This document shows, in pieces, positions 43,264 through 50,572 of a DNA stretch of 64,000 nucleotides; position 1 is the first letter of the stretch; the number at the start of each line of letters is the position of its first letter. The translations under genes and the position numbers were made by a program. The stretch is from Lachnospiraceae bacterium. Lineage in GTDB: Bacteria; Bacillota; Clostridia; Lachnospirales; Lachnospiraceae. Where the stretch lies: positions 124,001 through 188,000 of the forward strand of contig CABJBK010000003.1 of assembly GCA_902363825.1 (NCBI GenBank), written 5' to 3'. Below the pieces are notes generated by a model. The model worked only from the letters and a program-made list of their open reading frames with translations. It was not told the origin of the DNA and made no database searches.

Positions 43264-43736
43264 TGGCAGAAGAGTGGCGGTTGGAAAGCAGGGAGAAGGA
43301 AAAGCAAATCCCCCCTGTGACCGTCCGTGAGCCGATTTGTGCCCTTGTTTTACAAAAGTGGATAAAGTGACCGACCAGCACTTGTTCTGCCCTGTGTGAG
43401 CCAATTTGGAGAAAAATAACGGAAACCGCCGGGAATGGCAGCTTTAATGAGCATTTTGGAACCTCAAAACCGGGGAATTTAGGGCTGTAAAACTAGGGTC
43501 GAAAATAGTGCAGGTTAAAGGGGTTATGCCGCAAAAGAGCGGCTTAACCCGTCAGACACCCACCGGCAGAGCCGTTGGGCAGTTCTAGGCATGGCATAAC
43601 TTTTTTGGAAGATTCGGAAAGGTTATGCCATTTTTATTTTTGTTACAGCGCAGTCAGGCAGTAGAGACCGGCAGAAGTTATGCCTTTTGCGGAAACAGGG
43701 AAAAAAGTCTATAGACAGAGGAAAAAGAAGGAGGAA
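43264..43736. other. Noncoding repeat-rich region, candidate oriT
   Basis: About 470 bp without a credible gene. It holds two 13-nt direct repeats (43327-43339 and 43396-43408, one mismatch), a strong hairpin (43521-43550), a second hairpin (43559-43579) and four copies of GTTATGCC in both orientations. It follows a small-gene run and precedes a methyltransferase gene. Repeats, hairpins and lack of coding DNA are what is expected of an origin of transfer recognised by the relaxase, but the nic site cannot be placed. Confidence 0.4.
43523..43684. repeat. Four copies of the octamer GTTATGCC
   Basis: Copies at 43523-43530 (+), 43593-43600 (-), 43622-43629 (+) and 43677-43684 (+). The second and third form a hairpin followed by ATTTTTATTTTT, so it could also terminate transcription. 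The first lies in a 12-bp arm pair with one mismatch (43521-43532 with 43539-43550). Confidence 0.65.
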
Positions 43737-43783
43737 ATGAGTAGTCCCATGGGGTGAGGTGCGCACCACTACCAGAATGGGAC
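43728..43783 (+). promoter_or_regulatory. Shine-Dalgarno separated from its start codon by a hairpin
   Basis: AAGGAGG at 43728-43734 is the only good ribosome site for the methyltransferase gene, but its ATG (43785) is 50 nt away. Between them GTCCCAT (43744-43750) pairs with ATGGGAC (43777-43783), with further pairing inside (GTGCGCAC palindrome). When folded, the effective spacing falls to about ten bases. Confidence 0.45.
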
Positions 43784-43784
43784 G

Positions 43785-44423
43785 ATGAAAGTATTGGAAC
43801 TATTTGCAGGAACAAGGAGCATCGGGAAAGCCTTTGAACAACGGGGACATGAAGTATTCAGTGTGGAATGGTCGAAAGATTTTGAAAACATTGATTTGTA
43901 TGAGGACATCAGCAAGGTGACGGCAGAGGATATCTTAAAACTTTTTGGGAAACCGGATGTCATCTGGGCGAGTCCCGACTGCGCTACTTTTAGTATTGCA
44001 GCGATCAGTCATCACAGAAAAAAGAATCCAGAGACAGGAAGTCTTGAACCGGTCAGTGCATATGCAAAATTCTGTGACAGGGTAGACAAACATGTGCTGA
44101 AACTCATTGAGCAGCTACAGCCAAAGTATTATTTTATAGAGAATCCAAGAGGCGGCATGCGCAAGATGGAATGGATGAAGAATCTGCCAAGATATACAGT
44201 GACCTATTGCCAGTATGGAGACAACAGAATGAAACCGACTGATATCTGGACGAATCATCCGAACCCTGAATTCTTGCCGATGTGTCATAACGGTGATTCA
44301 TGCCATGTACCGGCACCGAGGGGCAGCAAGACAGGAACGCAGGGACTGAAAGGTTCGAGGGAGCGCAGTGTGATTCCGCAGAAACTCTGTGAACATATCG
44401 TAGATATTTGTGAGGAGGGATGA
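43785..44423 (+). CDS. Phage-type DNA cytosine methyltransferase (orphan)
   Basis: 212 aa. Motif I LELFAGTRSIGKAF at residues 3-16, a catalytic Cys in WASPDCATFSI (PC motif variant), and ENPRGGMRKM (ENV motif variant) place it with short, phage-like C5 methyltransferases. No target recognition domain of normal size is seen. Its start depends on the structured leader upstream. An in-frame TGA at 43755 excludes a longer form. No cognate nuclease is adjacent. Confidence 0.8.
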   Translation: MKVLELFAGTRSIGKAFEQRGHEVFSVEWSKDFENIDLYEDISKVTAEDILKLFGKPDVIWASPDCATFSIAAISHHRKKNPETGSLEPVSAYAKFCDRVDKHVLKLIEQLQPKYYFIENPRGGMRKMEWMKNLPRYTVTYCQYGDNRMKPTDIWTNHPNPEFLPMCHNGDSCHVPAPRGSKTGTQGLKGSRERSVIPQKLCEHIVDICEEG

Positions 44424-44424
44424 G

Positions 44425-45003
44425 ATGAATACAAAAGCAATTTATACCGTTCACGAAAACGGAAAGGAACACTATTTTTTTTCGGAACATGCTGGAGGGT
44501 TCAGTTACCCTTTTGCAGTAGCTGATTTTCTGCATAGTTTAAAAGGTGTTCTGAATGATCCAATGTCACCACAAAAAGGATTATGTGCGGCACCCATGCT
44601 GAAACAGATGAAAGGTAATTATTTATTCCCGGAAGAGATAGAGGGAGAAGAATTATTTACTGCGGTTGAAAAAGAGCAGATGTTTCAACTTGTGATGAAA
44701 GAACAGGCATCATTTGGAATTGAAATTGATATGGAACAGGATACGGTATCATTCCACTTCCGGGAGGGAGAGGAAGAACTGCAGGAATTTTGTGACATAG
44801 GATTTCCAAGGCATGGAGAAAGGGGAGAGTATAGTGGTGAAACCTTTTATTATGCTGCGGATAATCTGAGAGTCAAAAATATGATGGACGGAATTGAAAT
44901 GTCGATCAGTGCGGAAAACGAAGAAGCATACAGGAGCATGATATTAAAGGCTGTGCAGAAACAAACTGAGGAGCAGAGTACAGGAATGAGCCAGCAGATG
45001 TAA
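44425..45003 (+). CDS. Hypothetical accessory protein with Met-rich tail
   Basis: 192 aa from ATG 44425, just after GAGGAGGG and the methyltransferase stop. It is soluble and acidic. No family recognised. It ends in QSTGMSQQM, like other accessory proteins of this element. Confidence 0.6.
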   Translation: MNTKAIYTVHENGKEHYFFSEHAGGFSYPFAVADFLHSLKGVLNDPMSPQKGLCAAPMLKQMKGNYLFPEEIEGEELFTAVEKEQMFQLVMKEQASFGIEIDMEQDTVSFHFREGEEELQEFCDIGFPRHGERGEYSGETFYYAADNLRVKNMMDGIEMSISAENEEAYRSMILKAVQKQTEEQSTGMSQQM

Positions 45004-45017
45004 GGAGATGGAGGAGA

Positions 45018-45422
45018 ATGGAAAAAGTCAGAAAAGCATTTTACGTTGAAGAAGAACTGCTGGGGCAGGTAGATGCCCTGTTACCACAGGCAGATGTGCG
45101 TTCACGAAATGAATTTGTCAATCAGGCACTGCGGTTTTATATCGGATATCTCACTTCGGAGAAAATAGAAAATTATATGCTGACAACCATCTCCTCTGTC
45201 ATGCATGCAACGGTAAAGGACAGCGAGAACCGCATGGCTCGTGCAATGTATAAACTTGCAGTGGAAACTTCCAAGCTGTCCCATGTGATCGCATACAGCC
45301 ATGGTGTGGATGAGCAGGCACTCGGAAAGCTGCAGGCGAAGTGTGCAGAAGAGGTGAAACGGATCAATGGAGCAGTGAGGTTTGAGGAGGCATATCAATA
45401 TCAGCAGGGGGATCGTTTTTAA
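45018..45422 (+). CDS. Ribbon-helix-helix-type protein, possible relaxosome accessory factor
   Basis: 134 aa. The first 45 residues (RKAFYVEEELLGQVDALL, SRNEFVNQALRFYIGYL) resemble a ribbon-helix-helix DNA-binding domain; the rest is helical. RHH proteins often help relaxases bind oriT, and the candidate oriT is 1.3 kb upstream and the relaxase gene 2.3 kb downstream. A simple repressor role is equally possible. Confidence 0.6.
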   Translation: MEKVRKAFYVEEELLGQVDALLPQADVRSRNEFVNQALRFYIGYLTSEKIENYMLTTISSVMHATVKDSENRMARAMYKLAVETSKLSHVIAYSHGVDEQALGKLQAKCAEEVKRINGAVRFEEAYQYQQGDRF

Positions 45423-45433
45423 GAAATAATTTA

Positions 45434-45462
45434 TTGAAATGCGGTAAGACTTACAGTATGAT
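45434..45462 (+). promoter_or_regulatory. Promoter of the VapB-like/PIN pair
   Basis: TTGAAA (45434-45439), 17-nt spacer, TATGAT (45457-45462), with GGAAGGAG downstream and the start at 45486. Confidence 0.75.
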
Positions 45463-45485
45463 AAAAGAAAAGGAAGGAGTGGTAC

Positions 45486-45731
45486 ATGATGACACAGATG
45501 AAGGAACGGGCAGTTGAATTGATAGAACGTATTCCAGATGAAAAAATGTTTTATGTGATTAATATTCTTCAGAATCTTGAGGAAATGTCATCCAACAGAC
45601 CTGCAGATAAGAAACAGGCAATGGAAGCACTCCAGAATGTGCTGAAGTTCAGCGGAAGATTACCAGAAGATTTTGACGCAGACAAGGAATTACAGGAGGC
45701 AAGGGAGGAAAAGTATGGTAATATTGGTTGA
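45486..45731 (+). CDS. Antitoxin of a PIN-domain toxin
   Basis: 81 aa. The helical start (KERAVELIERIPDEKMFYVINIL) and the end GRLPEDFDADKELQEAREEKYGN are those of short antitoxins paired with PIN nucleases in Clostridia. It overlaps the PIN gene by 17 bases and has its own promoter. The N-terminal part should bind DNA or dimerise and the C-terminal peptide should enter the toxin. Confidence 0.75.
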   Translation: MMTQMKERAVELIERIPDEKMFYVINILQNLEEMSSNRPADKKQAMEALQNVLKFSGRLPEDFDADKELQEAREEKYGNIG

Positions 45732-46134
45732 CACAAATATTATTATAGATGCACTTGCCAATCGGGAACCATATGCTGATGATGCAAAAAGAATTATGGA
45801 AAAATGTGCGGCAAGGGAAATAACAGGAATACTTGCGGCACATAGCATACCAAACTTGTTTTATATTCTTAGAAAAAATTTCAGTCAGGAAGAAAGAAGA
45901 TTTCTTCTGAAAAATTTATGTGAGATATTTCAGATTTCTGACTTGAATGAAAAGAAGATAGTAGCTGCATTGGAAAACAATGCATTTTCAGATTTTGAAG
46001 ATGGTCTGCAGGAAGAATGTGCAGTTGAGTCTATGGCAGATTATATTGTTATACGAAATCCGGCTGATTTTAAGCATTCAAGAGTAAAAGTAATTCTCCC
46101 AGATGAGTTGTTGAGAGAGTTAGAAAAAAATTAA
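45715..46134 (+). CDS. PIN-domain ribonuclease toxin (VapC-like)
   Basis: 139 aa from ATG 45715 (GGGAGG upstream). PIN acidic residues are visible: Asp in VILVDTNIIIDAL, an acidic patch near SDFEDGLQEECA, and ADYIVIRNPADF, typical of PIN proteins. It should cut RNA when free of its antitoxin. Terminated by a UUCG hairpin downstream. Confidence 0.82.
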   Translation: MVILVDTNIIIDALANREPYADDAKRIMEKCAAREITGILAAHSIPNLFYILRKNFSQEERRFLLKNLCEIFQISDLNEKKIVAALENNAFSDFEDGLQEECAVESMADYIVIRNPADFKHSRVKVILPDELLRELEKN

Positions 46135-46153
46135 TTATCAGAAGGGAATACAG

Positions 46154-46179
46154 GACCATTACTTCGGTAGTGGTCTTTT
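46154..46179 (+). terminator. Intrinsic terminator with TTCG loop
   Basis: GACCATTAC (46154-46162) pairs with GTAGTGGTC (46167-46175, one G-T pair) across a TTCG tetraloop, followed by TTTT. Confidence 0.85.
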
Positions 46180-46221
46180 CTGTACTCTTAAAAGCTGTGA
46201 ATTTATGAGGAGGAAACATAG

Positions 46222-47712
46222 TTGAAAGATTTTGAAGGGTTCATTAAGAACTATGCTACCAGAGATTTTATCTATTTTTTTGCAGAAAAATCTATTGAAA
46301 TATATAAAAATCAAGTAGAAAAATTAGATGAACATTTGGTATGTAATATTACATTTCCTTTAAACATTATTCAGCATGGTTTTATACATAAGCAGGCAAA
46401 AGTCATGTTATCGGCATGGGATATTCCAAACATGGCATATCTTTCTATCACGAATTCCAATGATTACAGAAATGATATTATGACAGAACAATTAGCAGGA
46501 AGAGTGGTCAACCTGTATCGTGGGTATGAAAATAAGCATTCAGGAAGTGAATATATTGGAAATAATGGACTGCCTAGTATATTCAAATATTTGATGGGAA
46601 TGTCATATGAACAATTTAAATACGCAAATCCGGCATGGATATATCAGAACTATAACCGCAATTACCATATGCTGATCGGTTCGCCTAATATTAACAGGGA
46701 AAAAATAGTTGATATCAATGTGATTACAAACGAATTATTTGGACTTACAGCAGAGGAATTGTTAGCAGTAGAATGGATTATCTGGTGGCTGTGTTCTATT
46801 CATCCAGATCCATTAAGCGCACCGGAAGAGTTATATAGAAAAAAAGAAAATAGCATCCTGACAAAGAAAAATCTGGAGCGGGTTATAAGTTATTATTCTG
46901 TGACCTATGAACAGGTGAGAAACTCATCATTGCGAAAACAGATTTTCTACAACAAACCATTTGTGATTACGCAAAAGACGAAAGAAACGATTGCAGTCAG
47001 TTTCTATTTGGTACAGATGATGATAGCAGATGGATTGTACTGGCTGATTCGGGATTACTATCACAACAATCATTGGGGAACCAAATTTATAATTGCTTTT
47101 GGAGAGATGTTTGAGGATTACTTTGAAGAACTGGCAGGTTTATATCTGCCCAAGAATTCATGGCATAAGATTCCAGAGGAAAGAAAAAAGAGTGCTGATT
47201 ATTATGTTGAAGTGGATGAAGCGGTATTTTTGTTTGAATTAAAATCAGGATTACTTGGACTGGGAGCAAAACAGCAGGTGCCGGATGTTGGGCAGATTGA
47301 TATATTTTATAACAGGAACATAAAAGAGGCATATGAGCAGTTGAAGGCATCAGAGCAGGAATATAAAGGAGAGAAACCTGTAATAAAGGTTTTTCTTTTG
47401 TATGAGAGTATGACCAATACACAGATGATAGTCGGCTCATTGCCGGAAATATTTGAGCAAGATCCAAGATGTTATATTATGACAATAGATGATCTGGAGA
47501 TGCTTCTGGCAACCTATAAAAAGGATAAAAGTAGATTTGATGATGTTGTGAAAGCACTTGTTGAAAACAAAAGAGGAGGCAACGACTATAAGAGTGTTCT
47601 GGAGATATTGAATATATATCAGGCAGTTGGCGATATGCATTTTATTGGAGAAAGAGATTATTTCAATAAAATAGCAGAAAAGCTGAAAAAGGAATTAGGG
47701 ACAGACCAATAA
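46222..47712 (+). CDS. Large protein with PD-(D/E)XK-like nuclease motif
   Basis: 496 aa starting at TTG 46222 with GAGGAGG upstream. I do not recognise the family. Residues 320-345 (KKSADYYVEVDEAVFLFELKSG) match the PD-(D/E)XK core: D326, E339 and K341 after a helix with Glu (GEMFEDYFEE, about 294-303). The N-terminal 280 residues are helical and aromatic. It stands alone after the PIN toxin terminator and before the relaxase. It could be a restriction-type or defence nuclease carried as cargo. Codon use looks more AT-rich than its neighbours, suggesting separate acquisition. Confidence 0.5.
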   Translation: MKDFEGFIKNYATRDFIYFFAEKSIEIYKNQVEKLDEHLVCNITFPLNIIQHGFIHKQAKVMLSAWDIPNMAYLSITNSNDYRNDIMTEQLAGRVVNLYRGYENKHSGSEYIGNNGLPSIFKYLMGMSYEQFKYANPAWIYQNYNRNYHMLIGSPNINREKIVDINVITNELFGLTAEELLAVEWIIWWLCSIHPDPLSAPEELYRKKENSILTKKNLERVISYYSVTYEQVRNSSLRKQIFYNKPFVITQKTKETIAVSFYLVQMMIADGLYWLIRDYYHNNHWGTKFIIAFGEMFEDYFEELAGLYLPKNSWHKIPEERKKSADYYVEVDEAVFLFELKSGLLGLGAKQQVPDVGQIDIFYNRNIKEAYEQLKASEQEYKGEKPVIKVFLLYESMTNTQMIVGSLPEIFEQDPRCYIMTIDDLEMLLATYKKDKSRFDDVVKALVENKRGGNDYKSVLEILNIYQAVGDMHFIGERDYFNKIAEKLKKELGTDQ

Positions 47713-47722
47713 GGAGGACACC

Positions 47723-50533
47723 ATGCCCAAACTTATCCTACGCTGCAACTACCTCAAAAACTCCCCGCCCGCACACCTTGCCAATTACATCAATTACATC
47801 GGCACCCGTGAAGGCGTGGAGAAGGTAGCCAGCACGACATCTTCGCTGCCAGCCACCGACCGGCAGAAAAGTCTGATTGCAGATATTCTGTCGAAGATTC
47901 CCGATGCGAACCGGATGCATGAGTATCACGATTATATCCAAAGACCAACCAGAGAAAATGCATCTGAGTTTATCACGCAGGCGCTGGAGAATAACCTTGA
48001 CATCATAGCGAAAAAGAAAAATTACATGGATTATCTGGCAAACAGACCGGGAGTAGAAATCATAGGTACTCACGGTCTGTTTTCAAATGAGGGAGAACCG
48101 GTGGTGCTGTCCTGTGTGGCAGAAGAGGTGGCAAATCATCCCGGTGTGATCTGGACGAATGTCATCAGCCTGCGGAGGGAGGATGCCGAGCGGCTAGGCT
48201 ATGACAGTGCCGCACAGTGGCAGGCACTGTTGAGAAGCAGGGTGCAGTTGCTGTGCGAGAATTATAAGATAGACAGCCGGAACCTGAAATGGTATGCAGC
48301 ATTCCACAATGAATCCCATCATCCCCATGTGCATCTGGTGGTCTATTCTTCTGATCCGTCCGAGGGATACTTGACGGCAAAGGGAATTGATGCCATGCGT
48401 TCTGCATACGCACATGATATCTTCCGGCAGGAGTTTCTAAGCATCTATGAGAAAGCAACCGAACAGAGAAACCAGTTAAAAGAGCAGGCAGAAAAAAGTC
48501 TGCTTTTTTTGTTGCAGCAAATGCAGGAGGGAGTCTGCCATCATCCCCAAATTGCACAACAGATGCAGCTTTTATCCAGACGGTTAAAAAATACCGGAGG
48601 GAAAAAGGTGTATGGATACTTAAAGGCAGATGTGAAGGCCATCGTAAATGACATTGTAGATGAACTGGCAAAGGAAGAGCGTGTGGCAGAATGCTATCAG
48701 GCATGGCTAAAAAGCAGGGAGGAGATACAGCATTACTATAAAGATTCGGAAATAGAGATGATACCGCTGTCACAGCAGAAGGAGCTAAAGAGCGTTAAAA
48801 ATATGGTCATCCGTGAGGCAGTCCGTTTTGGAGAAGGGTATCTGTATCTGGAAGAAGCGGAAACAGGAATAGAACGGCTGGAAGAGATATCCGAACAGCA
48901 GACAGAAAGCCTTGCCGCATTGCAGGGGGAGGACATGCCGGATATCATGCCTGGACAAACGGAGATGGAGGAGCAGGAACCAGACAGGCAGGAAGAAGAG
49001 CATGGGGAATCCGTTTCTTATTTTGCCAGATGGACGGACCGGTATAAAGAAGCGAGGGAATATCTCTATGGCACGATGGGGGAAGAACCAGATGAGGAGG
49101 CAGCCCATGAGATCATGCTGGAAGAGGCAGAGCAGGGAAATGCGTATGCCATGCACGACATGGGAAAGATTTATGCACAGGGCATTGGATGTGAAGCAGA
49201 CAAAGAAAAGGTAGATGTGTGGTACAAAAAAGCATTGGCGGCAATGCATTATGTAGAGCAGAAGAAAAGTAACACCTATCTGGAATACCGCATTGGAAAA
49301 ATGTATCAGTACGGACTTGGTACAGACGAGAATATGGAACAGGCAGGGGAGTGGTTTTCCAAGGCGGCAGCAAAGGAACATAAGTATGCGCTCTATTCCC
49401 TTGGCATGCTCTATCTGCAGGGGAAAGGAGTGGAGCAGGATGAGGAAACCGCATATAGTCTGCTGTTCCGTTCTTACAGCAAGGGAAATCCCTATGCGGC
49501 GTATGAACTTGGAAAACTGTATGAGACAGGATGCGGAACAGAGAAAAATCAGGAAAAGTCGGAAAATTGTTATCGTGTAGCCTTTCTAGGTTTTCTGAAT
49601 CTTGAGAAAAGATCAAAGGATGATACGCTCTGGTATCGTATCGGCTGCATGTATCTGCATGGGATCGGGACAGAGGCAGACGAAACGAAAGCGGAACATT
49701 ATCTGACAAAGGCATCTGATTATGGCAACACCCATGCCTCCTATCAGCTTGCCAGACTCTATATCAGACAGGAGAGCCAAAAGTTAAGCGGGGAGTCTGG
49801 GACAGCACCGGATTACGCAAAGATTGCAAAAGCGGTAAAGTGGCTGGAAGAATCAGCCGCACAGGAAAATCCGTTTGCGGATTATGCACTGGGACGCTTG
49901 TACAGGGAAGGCACACTGGTGGCGGCAGACATGGAAAAAGCAGTGTTCCACCTGAAACGTGCCGCAGATGCCGGAAACAGCTATGCACAGTATCAGCTTG
50001 GAAAAATATATCTGGAAGAGGACAACAAAAACATTCCAGCAGCCATACAGTATCTGACACTGGCTGCGAAACAGAAAAATGAATTTGCAGCATACAGGTT
50101 AGGGAAACTTTATCTTGCCGGAGAAGAACTGCCAAAGAACACAGAGCTGGCACTGCATTATCTGAAGATGGCGGCAGACACCGGAAACCAGTATGCACAA
50201 TATACCCTTGGTAAAGTGTATCTGATCGGAAAGGATGTCCAGCAGGACAAGGAACTGGCATACGACTATTTTTTAAAATCCGCAGAGCAGGGAAACATTT
50301 ATGCAGCGTATTTTTTAGAACACTGGAATGACATGCCACACCCCGATCTGCTCTTAATGGCAACAAGGCTCATGCGGCATCTGGAACATATCATCGAAGA
50401 GAATGTGGCTGGAAGGAAGAGCGGAGGCCACAGGCAGGGGATTGACAGAAAACTGGCACGAAAAATCCGGCAGAAGAAGATTGCACAGGGACATGCCGTG
50501 GATGACCATGAGGACATGGTACAGACACAGTGA
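47723..50533 (+). CDS. MobP-type relaxase fused to Sel1 repeats
   Basis: 936 aa. The N-terminal third is a relaxase: Tyr candidates at residues 22-26 (NYINYIG) and metal-binding His in HNESHHPHVHLVVY (H202, H204). This fits the MobP3-type group of Firmicute elements. From about residue 450 to 890 there are roughly ten Sel1-like/TPR-like repeats (for example AMHDMGKIYAQGIG, ALYSLGMLYLQGKG, AQYTLGKVYLIGKD), very unusual for a relaxase. It nicks oriT and pilots the strand. The repeats may bind the coupling protein or host factors. An 11-nt gap separates it from the upstream gene, while the next genes are primase-like and VirD4. Confidence 0.85.
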   Translation: MPKLILRCNYLKNSPPAHLANYINYIGTREGVEKVASTTSSLPATDRQKSLIADILSKIPDANRMHEYHDYIQRPTRENASEFITQALENNLDIIAKKKNYMDYLANRPGVEIIGTHGLFSNEGEPVVLSCVAEEVANHPGVIWTNVISLRREDAERLGYDSAAQWQALLRSRVQLLCENYKIDSRNLKWYAAFHNESHHPHVHLVVYSSDPSEGYLTAKGIDAMRSAYAHDIFRQEFLSIYEKATEQRNQLKEQAEKSLLFLLQQMQEGVCHHPQIAQQMQLLSRRLKNTGGKKVYGYLKADVKAIVNDIVDELAKEERVAECYQAWLKSREEIQHYYKDSEIEMIPLSQQKELKSVKNMVIREAVRFGEGYLYLEEAETGIERLEEISEQQTESLAALQGEDMPDIMPGQTEMEEQEPDRQEEEHGESVSYFARWTDRYKEAREYLYGTMGEEPDEEAAHEIMLEEAEQGNAYAMHDMGKIYAQGIGCEADKEKVDVWYKKALAAMHYVEQKKSNTYLEYRIGKMYQYGLGTDENMEQAGEWFSKAAAKEHKYALYSLGMLYLQGKGVEQDEETAYSLLFRSYSKGNPYAAYELGKLYETGCGTEKNQEKSENCYRVAFLGFLNLEKRSKDDTLWYRIGCMYLHGIGTEADETKAEHYLTKASDYGNTHASYQLARLYIRQESQKLSGESGTAPDYAKIAKAVKWLEESAAQENPFADYALGRLYREGTLVAADMEKAVFHLKRAADAGNSYAQYQLGKIYLEEDNKNIPAAIQYLTLAAKQKNEFAAYRLGKLYLAGEELPKNTELALHYLKMAADTGNQYAQYTLGKVYLIGKDVQQDKELAYDYFLKSAEQGNIYAAYFLEHWNDMPHPDLLLMATRLMRHLEHIIEENVAGRKSGGHRQGIDRKLARKIRQKKIAQGHAVDDHEDMVQTQ

Positions 50534-50572
50534 TCACAGGAGGAGAAGTAGAAATGATGAGAGGAGGTACGA

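Noticed and set aside
48165..50366. Long minus-strand frames opposite the relaxase
   Set aside because: They are Cys/His/Pro-rich antisense shadows without ribosome sites, while the plus strand encodes recognisable repeats.
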